From Thermoplasmata archaeon (GTDB lineage Archaea > Thermoplasmatota > Thermoplasmata > Lutacidiplasmatales > UBA184): 64,000 nt of DNA. Made by a program: the position numbers and the translations under genes. Shown piece by piece: positions 8,266 through 16,899 of this stretch. The stretch is taken from positions 62,001 to 126,000 of the forward strand of contig JAKIWE010000001.1 of assembly GCA_022750195.1 (NCBI GenBank), given 5' to 3'. Position 1 is the stretch's first letter. Each line of letters opens with the position of its first letter. The notes under the pieces are model-generated. The model was given only the letters and a program-made list of their open reading frames with translations, was not told the origin of the DNA and made no database searches.

Positions 8266-8499
8266 TCAGAACTTGATCCCCGTGAGGGTCTTCGTGTCGA
8301 TCACGCCGGGCACCGACCGGATCTTGTCGACGACCAGCTGGCCCAGGGCATTGAAATCCTCGGCCTCGACCTTGGCGATCAGGTCGTACTCCCCGAAGAG
8401 CGGGTGCAGCTCGACGATCCCCTTGACGCGCAGGAGCTCGGCGTAGACCTCGTGCTCCTTCGCCGGGGCCGTGCTGATCAGTACGAATCCGATCGCCAC
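8266..8499 (-). CDS. Stand-alone Lrp/AsnC ligand-binding (RAM) domain protein
   Basis: This 77-residue protein is just the ferredoxin-like regulatory domain of Lrp/AsnC: MAIGFVLISTAPAKEHEVY followed by VKGIVELHPLFGEYDLIAKVEA and VPGVIDTKTLTGIKF. The helix-turn-helix is missing. The G-EYDLI-K signature around the ligand pocket is intact. Such single RAM domains form ring oligomers that bind amino acids or modulate full-length Lrp proteins. It is the first gene after a clear TATA box and precedes the membrane protein and SAM hydrolase genes. Confidence 0.88.
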   Translation of the reverse strand: MAIGFVLISTAPAKEHEVYAELLRVKGIVELHPLFGEYDLIAKVEAEDFNALGQLVVDKIRSVPGVIDTKTLTGIKF

Positions 8500-8540
8500 C
8501 GATTTCCCTCAGTGTGGACGCGCGGCGACTACGGCCGCGC

Positions 8541-8548
8541 TTTATAAG
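8541..8548 (-). promoter_or_regulatory. TATA box for the RAM-domain gene
   Basis: TTTATAAG on the plus strand (CTTATAAA read in the gene direction) is the only strong A/T octamer in this interval. It predicts a start near 8519 and a leader of about 20 bases to the ATG at 8499. Confidence 0.7.
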
Positions 8549-8713
8549 AGTTGTTAGGCGGCGGTCGCCGTTCGAGATGACGGATAGCTCTCCACCTCGA
8601 CCGCTACGAGATTCGCGGCTCCGCACCGCCGCGCTCTCACGGACCGACGCCGTGCGGCTGCCGACCTCAGCCGACCTTCTTTAGGGGGTCCGCCGGTCCT
8701 CGATGGACAGGGC

Positions 8714-10105
8714 ATGGAACACCGGCTCCACACGTGGCCGACCCGGCTGCTCGCACGGCCGTGGCTCCTCGCCTTCGTGCCGATCAACGCGGCCAGCGCC
8801 GGGTTCGGCGTCGTGCTCCCTCTCCTGATCCTGGTCACGCTCCACAGCAGCTGGTCGGTTGTCGCCCTCGCGGCCACCTTGTTCAACTCGGCGGTCATCG
8901 GTGCCTCGCTGTTCTGGGGATACGTCACCGACCGGTACCCGTCCCGGCGCAACCTGCTCCTCGTCAACTACGCCGGCTTCGCCCTCGTCTTCTTCGCGCT
9001 CGCCGAGGTACGGAACACGGCCGCGCTGCTCGCCCTCTACACCGTGGTCGGACTATTGGCCCCCGCCGGAGCGAACGCGAGCAATCTGTTGATCCTCGAG
9101 AAGTTCCGTACGGACGAACGGCCGGCGGCGTTCGCGTCGTTCCAGGAGATGGCGATGCTCGGATCGATCGCCGGCCTCCTGATCGGCTTCCTCTGGTTGG
9201 CCGCGTCCCTCCCGCTGGCTCCGCTCGTCTTCGTGCTGTCCGGCCTCGCGGCGGCGAGCGTCGTCGCAGTGCTCGTCGGGGTCGCCGAGGCCCCCCGCAC
9301 GGTCACGACGTCCACGGTCGTTCGCCACCCCGAAAGTCTCCTCGCTCGGCTCCGGCACGGTGCGCCGTTCCATCTCGCGGTCCCGTTCTTTCCACGTTTG
9401 CCGAGCTTGGACCGGCGGTCGTTCTCGCGGTTCCGTCGTTGGCTCGCGGAGGAGGCACGGCACGAGCTCCCGCTGATCCTCGCCGCAACATTGCTGTTCA
9501 ACTTCAGCTCGAACCTGTTCAACATCTCTTACACGCCGTACCTGTACTCGGTCGGCATCGGGGCGGCCTCCATCTTTCTGGTCAATTTCGCCAACAACTT
9601 CGCCCAAACCCTCACCTTCCCGTTCTCCGGGACGCTCGCGACGAGGGAGGGCCCATCTCGCCTCGTCCAACAGTCGACCTACGTCCGTAGCCTGGGCTAC
9701 CTTCTCACCGCCGGGTTCACCTTCGTCCCGCTCGCCACCGTGCTCGCCTTCGGTCTCAACGTGTTCGCCTTCGCGCTCCTGGGGGGCGCCATCGCATTCT
9801 ACTCAACGGCGTCGTCGCTCCTCCTCTTCCGGGCCCTGGAGGGGCGCGACGCCGGGCGCCTGATCGGTCTCAACAGCGCGCTCGGTGGACTTGCGGCCGT
9901 AGGGGGCGCCGCCGTCTCCGGACTGCTCTCAGTGTTCGGCAGCTTCCGGCTGGTCTTTCTCGTCGCCGCCCTGAGCCTCCTTGCCTCCCTGCCCCTCTGG
10001 ACCGCCGCGCAGGTCGCCTCCGAGAAGCGCCGCCGGATCGAGCGTCTACCGGTGCGCCCGGAGGAGAAAGGCGACACCGCTCTCCGGACCTCCAAAACCG
10101 ATTAA
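8714..10105 (+). CDS. MFS transporter
   Basis: The 463-residue protein has about twelve hydrophobic helices in two bundles, separated by a basic cytoplasmic loop at about 200-255 (SLLARLRHG...RRFRRWLAEEARH). The loop after helix 2 reads GYVTDRYPSRRN, the MFS motif A position. The periplasm-facing half contains FNISYTPYLYSVGIG. The long central loop and short termini suit an exporter or sugar/drug-type MFS member, but no substrate can be named. A TATA-like CTTCTTTAGG at 8672-8681 predicts a start just before the ATG. It is not obviously a paralogue copy of the MFS fragment at the left edge. Confidence 0.85.
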   Translation: MEHRLHTWPTRLLARPWLLAFVPINAASAGFGVVLPLLILVTLHSSWSVVALAATLFNSAVIGASLFWGYVTDRYPSRRNLLLVNYAGFALVFFALAEVRNTAALLALYTVVGLLAPAGANASNLLILEKFRTDERPAAFASFQEMAMLGSIAGLLIGFLWLAASLPLAPLVFVLSGLAAASVVAVLVGVAEAPRTVTTSTVVRHPESLLARLRHGAPFHLAVPFFPRLPSLDRRSFSRFRRWLAEEARHELPLILAATLLFNFSSNLFNISYTPYLYSVGIGAASIFLVNFANNFAQTLTFPFSGTLATREGPSRLVQQSTYVRSLGYLLTAGFTFVPLATVLAFGLNVFAFALLGGAIAFYSTASSLLLFRALEGRDAGRLIGLNSALGGLAAVGGAAVSGLLSVFGSFRLVFLVAALSLLASLPLWTAAQVASEKRRRIERLPVRPEEKGDTALRTSKTD

Positions 10106-10144
10106 GCGGGAGGCGACTCCCCCGCGCGCCGTACACGGAACCAC

Positions 10145-11272
10145 GTGCCCGAACCGACCGTCCAGCGAGGGCTGGAGGACGTCGTAGCGCTCGAGTCGAG
10201 CCTCTGCTTCATCGATGGGCGGGGCGGTCGTCTCATCTACCGGGGCTACGACATTCGCGACCTGGCCGCGAACGCGACCTTCGAGGAGGTCGCCTACCTT
10301 CTCTGGTACGGTCAGCTCCCGAACCGCGGCCAGCTCGACGAGCTCCGTCAGCGTCTGGTGATGCTGCGCACGCTTCCGCCCGAGCTGTTGACGATCCTCG
10401 ACCGGCTCCCGACCACGAGCTCGCCGATGGACGTGCTCCGGACCGCGGTCTCGGCCCTCGCGCTCCTTGAGCCGACCGAGTCGCAGCCCGGCGTGACCTC
10501 GATCGGAGGCGCCCTCCGACTGACCGCCGCCCTGCCGTCGATCCTCGGCTACTACCACCGTCGCCGCTCCGGCCAACCGGCGCCGCCGACCCATCCCGAA
10601 CTCTCCCACGCCGCCTACGTTCTCGCCGTCCTCCGCAACGGGCCGATCGCGCCGCTCGACGAGAAAGCTATGGACGTGGCGCTCACGCTCCACGCCGACC
10701 ACGAGCTCAATGCGTCGACGTTCGCGGCCCGGGTCACCGCCTCGACGTTGAGCGACCTCTACAGTGCGATCACGAGCGCCATCGGCACCCTCAAGGGCCC
10801 GTTGCACGGCGGCGCCAACGAGCGGGTGATGGAGCTCCTCGAGGAGATCCAGCTCCCCGAGAGGACGGAGGAGGTCGTGAAAGCGAAGCTGGCCCGCCAC
10901 GAGCGGATCATGGGCTTCGGCCATCGCGTGTACAAGGTCGAAGACCCCCGGGCGACGATCCTCCGGGACTGGTCGCACCGCGTCGGCGAGGAGAAGGGGA
11001 ACCTGAGCTACTACGACCGGCTGCGGAGGGTCGAGGAGGTCGTCCACCGGGAGAAGGGGCTGTACCCGAACGTCGACCTGTACTCTGGGTCGGTGTACAC
11101 GCTGCTCGACATCCCGAAGGACCTCTTCACGCCGGTTTTCGCGGTCAGCCGGGTCACGGGGTGGACCGCCCACGTCCTCGAGGAGTACCAGGACCTGAGG
11201 CTCATCCGCCCGACGTCGAACTACGTCGGGCCGACGGACCTGACCTACGTCCCGATCGACGCGCGGCCCTAA
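10145..11272 (+). CDS. gltA: Citrate synthase
   Basis: The 375-residue protein has archaeal/type II-small citrate synthase length. Catalytic motifs are present: HADHELNAS (substrate His), GPLHGGANE, the active-site His in MGFGHRVYK and the catalytic Asp in YPNVDLYSG. The N-terminal segment IDGRGGRLIYRGYDIRDLA is typical. It condenses acetyl-CoA with oxaloacetate. Some archaeal enzymes of this size also use propionyl-CoA, so 2-methylcitrate synthase activity cannot be ruled out. The GTG at 10145 is preceded by a TATA-like GATTAAGC near 10099. The last 71 bases overlap mptD on the other strand. Confidence 0.95.
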   Translation: MPEPTVQRGLEDVVALESSLCFIDGRGGRLIYRGYDIRDLAANATFEEVAYLLWYGQLPNRGQLDELRQRLVMLRTLPPELLTILDRLPTTSSPMDVLRTAVSALALLEPTESQPGVTSIGGALRLTAALPSILGYYHRRRSGQPAPPTHPELSHAAYVLAVLRNGPIAPLDEKAMDVALTLHADHELNASTFAARVTASTLSDLYSAITSAIGTLKGPLHGGANERVMELLEEIQLPERTEEVVKAKLARHERIMGFGHRVYKVEDPRATILRDWSHRVGEEKGNLSYYDRLRRVEEVVHREKGLYPNVDLYSGSVYTLLDIPKDLFTPVFAVSRVTGWTAHVLEEYQDLRLIRPTSNYVGPTDLTYVPIDARP

Positions 11273-11669
11273 CCGGCCCGGGCTCGGGAGCGACGCGCTC
11301 GACGCTCATCAGCGGGTAGCGCAACTCCGGTCGGTGCTCGAGGCGGGCGACGACCCGGACCGCTCCGTGACCGAGCACAATTCGAACCGACAGCATCTCG
11401 GCTGTGAGGTACCGGTAGCCGAAGGCGCCGCGACCGACCGCACCGCCCCTCTCGGGATGGATTCGGACCTTCACGCTGACCACGTAGGGCTGTAGGCCGA
11501 CCGCTTGTTCGATCGTTCGTGCGAGACCGGCCGCTGTGCTCGGATCGAGCGGTGTGCCGAGGTACTGGTGGAACAGGCCACCGAGCTTGATCCCTGCCTC
11601 GAAGAGCAGCGCCTCGCGGGTCGAAAGGGAGGCGCGATGATGCGCCGCCGGGTGGGAGCGGACGCTCAT
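11202..11669 (-). CDS. mptD: Archaeal dihydroneopterin aldolase (MptD family)
   Basis: From the ATG at 11669, which overlaps the pssA stop as ATGA, the frame gives 155 residues. The core EALLFEAGIKLGGLFHQYLG, DPSTAAGLARTIEQAVGLQPY and the final RPELRYPLMSVERV match the small archaeal dihydroneopterin aldolase family (MJ1585 type). Those enzymes cleave dihydroneopterin to 6-hydroxymethyl-dihydropterin for methanopterin or folate synthesis. After the conserved YPLM motif the last 35 residues are Arg/Ser-rich and overlap gltA, so they may be unstructured. The pairing with lipid genes is unexpected; translational coupling to pssA argues that the frame is real. Confidence 0.82.
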   Translation of the reverse strand: MSVRSHPAAHHRASLSTREALLFEAGIKLGGLFHQYLGTPLDPSTAAGLARTIEQAVGLQPYVVSVKVRIHPERGGAVGRGAFGYRYLTAEMLSVRIVLGHGAVRVVARLEHRPELRYPLMSVERVAPEPGPVRAARRSGRRSGPSARRSSTSGG

Positions 11670-12430
11670 AGGACGGCCTGGGTGGGCGCCTTCGGTGAGG
11701 AGTGGGGCACCGTGAACGGCCCGTACAGATAGTAGGCCAGGAGGCCGAGCCCGGAGACGACGGTGGCCCCGAAAGCGACCTCGTAGAGGACCGATCCTGG
11801 GGCTAGTCGGAACTGCAGCGGCACGAGCGCCACGATCAGCCCCACTCCCGTTACCGCCATCGCGAGGCGCAGCGGAGAACCTCGGCGGATCTTCGGGAAG
11901 GGGACCGGGATCACCATGCTGAGCGCCACGACCGAGGCCCCCGCGAGAACGAACCACGGGTCCGTCCCCCAGAAGGCAGGCACATCGGCCATCAGAACAA
12001 GCACCACGATCGCCAGCGCCGCCTGAGGCGTGGGGGCTCCGAGGAACGAGCTCCGCTGGTAGCCGCGGGCCGTGAAGTAGACCAGCCTTGCGATGGCCAA
12101 GGCCGCGACCACGATCCCCACCACGAGGCAGAGCCCCGCGTACGGCACCCAAAGGACCGGTCGGTCGGAGTGGACGATGAGGAGCGTTCCCGGCGCGAGG
12201 CCGAAGGTTACCGCGTCCGCGATCGAGTCCGCGTACCGTCCGAAGTTGGACGAACTGTCTCCAGCACGGCGGGAGAGGTACCCGTCCAGGCCGTCGAAGC
12301 CAAGGCCGCTCACGATGAGCAGCATCGCCCAGAGCTTGTTGCCGGCGAGGATGTAGAGGATCGCCCCGACACCGACGGCGCCGTTGGCGAGGGTCGCGAG
12401 GTTCGCTCCGTACCGCGCCGCGCGGCTCAC
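11666..12430 (-). CDS. pssA: CDP-alcohol phosphatidyltransferase, archaetidylserine synthase type
   Basis: The 254-residue integral membrane enzyme has the CDP-alcohol phosphotransferase signature between about residues 45 and 75: DGLDGYLSRRAGD followed by GRYADSIAD, which carries the metal-binding aspartates. About seven hydrophobic helices follow. The downstream partner psd overlaps by four bases (ATGA). The pair therefore probably makes archaetidylserine from CDP-archaeol and serine and then decarboxylates it to archaetidylethanolamine. Phosphatidylinositol-type head-group transfer is the main alternative, but the psd coupling favours serine. Confidence 0.88.
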   Translation of the reverse strand: MSRAARYGANLATLANGAVGVGAILYILAGNKLWAMLLIVSGLGFDGLDGYLSRRAGDSSSNFGRYADSIADAVTFGLAPGTLLIVHSDRPVLWVPYAGLCLVVGIVVAALAIARLVYFTARGYQRSSFLGAPTPQAALAIVVLVLMADVPAFWGTDPWFVLAGASVVALSMVIPVPFPKIRRGSPLRLAMAVTGVGLIVALVPLQFRLAPGSVLYEVAFGATVVSGLGLLAYYLYGPFTVPHSSPKAPTQAVL

Positions 12431-13053
12431 GTCTTCACCCGGGCGATCGTGGTGACCCCCGCGCGTACCTGCACGCCCGGCACGACGACCGGGTAGGTTC
12501 GCTCGGCGGGAAGGTTCAGGTCCACGCGAGAGCCCAGGACGATCATCCCGAGGCGCTCGCCCTTCTTCCGGTCGTCCCCGGTCCGGACGAAGGAGACGAG
12601 GCGGCGAGCGAGCACCCCGGTCATCTGGACGAGTTCGACGGCCCCCACCGAGGTCGAGAGCTGGTAGGAGCGACGGAGGTTGTGGGCGGCATCGGGTCGG
12701 TACGCCGGTCGGAACCCTTTGCCCGCCTCTTCGACCCGCTCCACGCGGGCGTCCATCGGGAAGCGGTTGACGTGGACGTTGGTGACGTTCATGAAGATCG
12801 AGATCACGAGCCTTCCTTCCGCGATCCCGACTTCGCGCACCCGGCCGTCGGCGGGGGCGACGATCTCCTCGCCCGCCGCACGCTCGGGGTCGCGGAAGAA
12901 GACCGCGAGGAACAGCCAGACCCCGCCGGCTGCGGCCAGGAGGACGGCGAGGGCGACGGTGCGGGGGAGTACCGCCGCGCCCGTAAGGACGGCGAGCGCG
13001 GCGAGGAGTGATCCCCCGATGATGAGGGGGCGGCCCGTCCCCGGGGCGAACAC
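12427..13053 (-). CDS. psd: Archaetidylserine/phosphatidylserine decarboxylase
   Basis: This 208-residue proenzyme is of the short archaeal/type II class. An N-terminal hydrophobic pair (about 10-50) anchors it, and FFRDPERAAGEEIVAPADGRV starts the catalytic domain. SIFMNVTNVHVNRFP is the family core. ERLGMIVLGSRVD near the C-terminus holds the GS site where self-cleavage creates the pyruvoyl group. It converts archaetidylserine to archaetidylethanolamine. The ATG start is 8 bases after the stop of rps10, and the gene is coupled to pssA. The ribosomal and lipid genes may share a transcript. Confidence 0.92.
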   Translation of the reverse strand: MFAPGTGRPLIIGGSLLAALAVLTGAAVLPRTVALAVLLAAAGGVWLFLAVFFRDPERAAGEEIVAPADGRVREVGIAEGRLVISIFMNVTNVHVNRFPMDARVERVEEAGKGFRPAYRPDAAHNLRRSYQLSTSVGAVELVQMTGVLARRLVSFVRTGDDRKKGERLGMIVLGSRVDLNLPAERTYPVVVPGVQVRAGVTTIARVKT

Positions 13054-13060
13054 GGGCCCG

Positions 13061-13372
13061 CTACGACTTGAGGACGATCTCGATGTTCACGCCGTCGGGC
13101 ACCTGGATGCGCATCACCTGGCGCAGGGCCCGCTCGTCGGCGTCGAGGTCGATGAGACGCTTGTGGATCCGCATCTCCCAATGGTCGATGGTGCTCGTGC
13201 CGCCACCGTCCGGGCCTTTGCGGACCGAGACTTTGAGGCGCTTGGTCGGCAGGGGGATCGGTCCGGCGATCGCCACGCCGGTCCGCTGGGAGATCTCGCG
13301 GATCTGGCGGCAGACCGTGTCGACCTTCTTCGCATCGACGCCGCTCAACGCGATCCGGGCTTTCTGTGGCAT
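13061..13372 (-). CDS. rps10: 30S ribosomal protein uS10
   Basis: The 103-residue product from ATG 13372 ([11 protein letters not shown]) is full-length archaeal uS10, with [21 protein letters not shown] and the loop [16 protein letters not shown]. An alternative GTG nine bases upstream (13381) would add three residues. The ATG is preferred because GGTGAT sits four bases before it, a usable Shine-Dalgarno site. It follows the EF-1alpha gene by 37 bases, the widely conserved archaeal order. Confidence 0.97.
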   Translation of the reverse strand: MPQKARIALSGVDAKKVDTVCRQIREISQRTGVAIAGPIPLPTKRLKVSVRKGPDGGGTSTIDHWEMRIHKRLIDLDADERALRQVMRIQVPDGVNIEIVLKS

Positions 13373-13409
13373 CGAGATCACCCGAGCTCAAGCGTCCGCG
13401 CGGGGACGC

Positions 13410-14690
13410 TTAGGCCTCGCGCTTCTTCACGTCGACGACGACGCCGGCCGCGACGGTCTGGCCCATGTCGCGCACGGCGAACCGACCGAGCTGCGGGAAC
13501 TCTTTGTACTTCTCGATGACGAGCGGTCGCTTCGGCGTGATCTTCACGACCGCCGCGTCCCCGGTCTTCAGCGTCTGGGGGTTCTCCTCCGCGGTCTGGC
13601 CCGTCTTAGGGTCGAGGCGCTTGAGAAGCTCGGTGAACTCACAGGCGACCTGCGCGGTGTGGGCGTGGAACACCGGCGTGTAGCCCGCGGTGAGCACGGA
13701 CGGGTGGTTGAGCACCTGGATGTTGGCGGTGAAGCTCTCGACGACGGTCGGGGGGTTCGAGACCGGGCCGGCGACATCGCCGCGCCGGATGTCGTTCTTG
13801 TCGATCCCGCGGACGTTGAAACCGATGTTGTCCCCCGGGATCGCCTCGGTGACCTGCTCGTGGTGCATCTCGATCGACTTCACTTCGCCGGTCTTCCCGC
13901 TGGGCAGGAAGATGATCTTGTCGCCGACCTTGACCTTCCCGGTCTCGACGCGGCCCACCGGGACCGTGCCGATGCCCGTGATGGTATAGACGTCCTGCAC
14001 GGGGAGTCGGAGCGGCTTGTCGGTCGGCTTCTCGGGAACCTTCAGGTTGTCCAGGGCCGCGAGCAGGTTCGGGCCCTTGAACCAGGGCATGTTCGGGCTC
14101 GCCTTGTTGATGTTGTCGTCCTTGTACGCCGAGATCGGGAGGAAGACGACCTGGGTGTCGACCTTGAAGCCGACGTTCTTGAGGAGCTTCGTCAATTCCT
14201 CCTTGACCGTGTTGTACTTCGCCTCGGCGTAGTTGACCTCCTGGCGGTCCATCTTGTTGACGGCGCATATCATCTGCGCGACGCCGAGGGTACGAGAGAG
14301 GAAGATGTGCTCGCGGGTCTGCTCCTGGACCCCTTCGGCCGCCGAGCAGACGAGCACGGCGGCGTCGGCCTGGCTCGTGCCCGTGATCATGTTCTTGACG
14401 AAGTCACGGTGGCCGGGCGCGTCGATGATGGTGAAGTAGTACTTCTGGGTGTCAAACCGGCGGTGGGCGATGTCGATGGTGACGCCCCGCTCCCGCTCCT
14501 CCTTGAGGTCGTCCATCACCCAGGCGAACTCGAACGTCGCCTTCCCCTTGGCCTCGGCCTCGGCGCGGAACTTGTCGATCTCCTCCTGGCGGATGACGCC
14601 GGTATCGACGAGAAGTCGGCCGACGGTCGTCGACTTCCCGTGGTCGACGTGACCGATGAAGACGATGTTCAAGTGCGGTTTGTTGGCCAT
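13410..14690 (-). CDS. tuf: Translation elongation factor EF-1alpha
   Basis: At 426 residues this is full-length aEF1A. G1 is GHVDHGKS (13-20), G3 is DAPGHRD and G4 is NKMD. Domains 2 and 3 follow, with [17 protein letters not shown] typical of tRNA contact. It brings aminoacyl-tRNA to the ribosome and may also partner aPelota and aRF1 in archaea. The TATA box at 14725-14733 predicts a start near 14702, giving a leader of about 12 bases. The solo TnpB locus begins immediately upstream on the other strand. Confidence 0.98.
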   Translation of the reverse strand: MANKPHLNIVFIGHVDHGKSTTVGRLLVDTGVIRQEEIDKFRAEAEAKGKATFEFAWVMDDLKEERERGVTIDIAHRRFDTQKYYFTIIDAPGHRDFVKNMITGTSQADAAVLVCSAAEGVQEQTREHIFLSRTLGVAQMICAVNKMDRQEVNYAEAKYNTVKEELTKLLKNVGFKVDTQVVFLPISAYKDDNINKASPNMPWFKGPNLLAALDNLKVPEKPTDKPLRLPVQDVYTITGIGTVPVGRVETGKVKVGDKIIFLPSGKTGEVKSIEMHHEQVTEAIPGDNIGFNVRGIDKNDIRRGDVAGPVSNPPTVVESFTANIQVLNHPSVLTAGYTPVFHAHTAQVACEFTELLKRLDPKTGQTAEENPQTLKTGDAAVVKITPKRPLVIEKYKEFPQLGRFAVRDMGQTVAAGVVVDVKKREA

Positions 14691-14724
14691 GCTGTGAGGC
14701 TCCGGGCGCGCCGAAAAGGTCCCC

Positions 14725-14733
14725 GTATATAGG
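14725..14733 (-). promoter_or_regulatory. tuf: TATA box of the EF-1alpha/uS10 operon
   Basis: Read in gene direction the element is CCTATATAC, centred about 39 bases before the ATG at 14690. The match is strong and its surroundings are GC-rich. Confidence 0.75.
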
Positions 14734-14739
14734 TCATGG

Positions 14740-16290
14740 GGGTCTCTTTTCAGAATGCAGTCACGCTAGGAGGAGTCCCCTGGAATCCCGTTGCCTCGAC
14801 CATGACCGAGCTGTTCAAGGTAGAAACGGGTCACTGCGCGACCATTTCGGCATCCTCCCGTCGCTGCCATTACCCCGAAAATGGGTTGGAGCCCTCGAGC
14901 GGAGGTGCTGCCCTGTTCCTCTCGTATCGTTACCGGCTTTATCCGCAACGACCTCAAGAGGCGGTCCTCCACAGCTACCTCGGCGAGTTGACCTACCTGT
15001 GGAACCACGCCCTCGCCCAGCGACGGGATTCCTGGGTCACAAAGCATCATCGGATTGGTTACTACGAACAGCAGGCAAATCTCAAGGCTTGGCGAGCCTT
15101 CGACGCCTGCGGTCTCGGGAGAGTTCCGTACCATATCGCGCGAGACTGCCTCCAGCGGCTCGACTTCGCGTATCGCGCGGCTCTCGGTGGAGTTCGTGCC
15201 GCACAATCCTCAGTGGGGTTCCCGCGTTTCAGGAGAGAAACGCGCTCTTTCGGCTTCGTTCCACCTCCGGACCCTCTCCGCCTAGCGCGCGCAGGCACCT
15301 GGCGTATTCATATCCCGCGCGTGGGGCCCGTCCCGGTCCGCCTTCACCGCCTTCCCCCTGAAGGCGCCACCGCCAGAGCCGTGACGGTTTCACGAGAGAC
15401 CGATGGATGGTACAGTACGATCCAGTACGAGGTTCCCGACCCGCCCCCTCCCTCCGGGGATCCCATAGCCCCGGTCGGGATCGATGTTGGCCTAACGCAT
15501 CTAGCGACCCTGTCGACGGGAGAAACTGTGGATGCCCCGAAGTTCTTCCGGGCCTCCGAACGGGACCTAGTGCGCGCGCATCGTAGGCTCATGAGAAAGG
15601 AATCGGGCTCTCGGCGGTACGCGCAACAGCGACTCCGGGTTGCCCGTCTGCACGCCAAGGTCCGAAGACAACGACGTTGGTTCGCCCATCAGCTCTCGCA
15701 CGAATGGACTCGGCGATTCGACTTGCTCAGCTTTGAGGATTTCGACGTACGACTAGTCGTGCAGGGCAACAGGCTTGCGAAGAATATCCTCGATGCCGGT
15801 TGGGGACAAATACGCCAGCTATGCAAGTACAAGGCGACGCTCCGTTCTCGCCGTTATACAGAGGTCCCGGCCGCGGGGACGACCCAGTCATGTGCGATGT
15901 GCGGGCGACTTGCTAACCCCCCATTACCTCTGCACGAGCGGATGTTTCGATGTCCCGCTGGCCATCTGGCAGATCGGGACGTGAACGCCGCCAAGAACAT
16001 TCTGGGTAGAGGCTGGATCGAGGTACGCCGGAGCGCGGCGGAAGTCAGGCGCGTGGATGGAACGCCTCCACCGACCCGTAAGGGCCGGCGAGCGTACCAG
16101 AGGAAGCGCGATCGAGCGATTTGGAGTGGCGAAACCCGGCGAGCTTGCTCTGCTCGATCCGAGTTCGTCAGTCACAACCGCGAGAGGCTACTATAGGTGT
16201 TGGCGAACTTGGACATGCGTGGGCAAACTCAACTATGGACGTGGGCGGGCTCAGCCCCGAACGTTTTGCTCGCGTCCGACGTGTCGGCTC
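14740..16290 (+). mobile_element. Solo TnpB insertion (IS1341-like), ends not defined
   Basis: The region between the EF-1alpha promoter and the methyltransferase start contains only a TnpB gene and short flanks. No TnpA was seen nearby. The stated ends are limits set by the neighbours, not recognised termini. A GGAGGAGTCCCCTGGAATCC stretch at about 14770 resembles end sequences of some IS605-group elements but was not confirmed as a terminus. Confidence 0.5.
14886..16196 (+). CDS. tnpB: RNA-guided nuclease TnpB (OrfB, IS605/IS1341 family)
   Basis: The conserved protein begins at SYRYRLYPQRPQEAVLHSYL and has the N-terminal HTH domain (LWNHALAQRRDSW). The RuvC catalytic residues are all present: Asp in GIDVGLTHLA (about 200), Glu in SFEDFDV (about 284) and Asp in LADRDVNAAKNI (about 365). 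The zinc finger has a first pair CAMC, but the second reads FRCPAGHLADRD where CPxCG is usual, so one cysteine is missing. A basic tail of about 60 residues follows. TTG 14886 is used; an ATG at 14802 and a GGAGGTG site before a CTG near 14910 are alternatives. TnpB proteins cut DNA guided by an RNA from the element's right end. Confidence 0.88.
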   Translation: MEPSSGGAALFLSYRYRLYPQRPQEAVLHSYLGELTYLWNHALAQRRDSWVTKHHRIGYYEQQANLKAWRAFDACGLGRVPYHIARDCLQRLDFAYRAALGGVRAAQSSVGFPRFRRETRSFGFVPPPDPLRLARAGTWRIHIPRVGPVPVRLHRLPPEGATARAVTVSRETDGWYSTIQYEVPDPPPPSGDPIAPVGIDVGLTHLATLSTGETVDAPKFFRASERDLVRAHRRLMRKESGSRRYAQQRLRVARLHAKVRRQRRWFAHQLSHEWTRRFDLLSFEDFDVRLVVQGNRLAKNILDAGWGQIRQLCKYKATLRSRRYTEVPAAGTTQSCAMCGRLANPPLPLHERMFRCPAGHLADRDVNAAKNILGRGWIEVRRSAAEVRRVDGTPPPTRKGRRAYQRKRDRAIWSGETRRACSARSEFVSHNRERLL

Positions 16291-16296
16291 CGCTCC

Positions 16297-16836
16297 ATGC
16301 GATGGCCTCCCCCGCTTCCGTCGCGAGTCGAGTACAGCTGGCTCCTGAGCCTACCGTTCCGGAGGTTGACGATCCGGCGCCGCCTGGCCGCGATCGATTC
16401 GGTCGTGGGCCGGCCCGCCCTCGTTGTGGACCTAGGTGCCGGAACGGGGGTCGTCGCGGAGCTGCTCCGTCAGCGCCTGCCCCGGGATCTGACCAGCCGA
16501 TTCGTACTGGTGGAGCCTCAACGTGGATTCCTCGTCCGTGCTGGTCGTCGTAGACGGTTTGAGTTTGCCTCGCTCGAGGGCGACGCTACGCGCGCGCCCT
16601 TACGCTCACGCGTGGCCGACGTCGTCCTGAGTTTCGGCGTGCTGTGTTGCCTGAACTTCGAGAGCCTCCCTCAGGCCCTCGACGAGATCTGGCGCGTGTT
16701 GCGCCCGGGCGGCTACCTGCTGGTCAGCGTACCGCGTTGGCAGGGGCCCGGTCTCGAGAGCGAGCTGATGGTCCGAGGGTTCGTACGACTCGAGTCGATG
16801 CGCCCGGGCGTCTCCGCCCTCCAGAAACCGATTTAG
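16297..16836 (+). CDS. Class I SAM-dependent methyltransferase (Methyltransf_11 type)
   Basis: From ATG 16297 the product is 179 residues. Motif I VVDLGAGTGVVAELL is near residue 40, an acidic motif II position follows (FVLVEPQRGF), and a post-motif block VLSFGVLCCLNFESLPQ leads to WRVLRPGGYLLVSVP near 135. These suit a UbiE/Methyltransf_11-like small-molecule methyltransferase. The N-terminal region before motif I is short, and the gene starts within about 100 bases of the TnpB stop, so the element may have replaced its original 5' end. No substrate is suggested by context. Confidence 0.72.
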   Translation: MRWPPPLPSRVEYSWLLSLPFRRLTIRRRLAAIDSVVGRPALVVDLGAGTGVVAELLRQRLPRDLTSRFVLVEPQRGFLVRAGRRRRFEFASLEGDATRAPLRSRVADVVLSFGVLCCLNFESLPQALDEIWRVLRPGGYLLVSVPRWQGPGLESELMVRGFVRLESMRPGVSALQKPI

Positions 16837-16899
16837 ATGGGTCGGTCCTCCCCTGCCGTACGCCCCGCCCCGGTGCGAGGCGATGGTGCGTGACGTCAG

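Noticed and set aside
13068-14732. Long plus-strand frame over tuf and rps10
   Set aside because: Antisense to EF-1alpha and uS10. High GC removes stops from this frame; no conserved motif is seen.
14760-14930. Omega RNA or left end of the TnpB element
   Set aside because: GGAGGAGTCC-like strings are suggestive, but no matching copy at the other end and no stable terminal hairpin could be confirmed.
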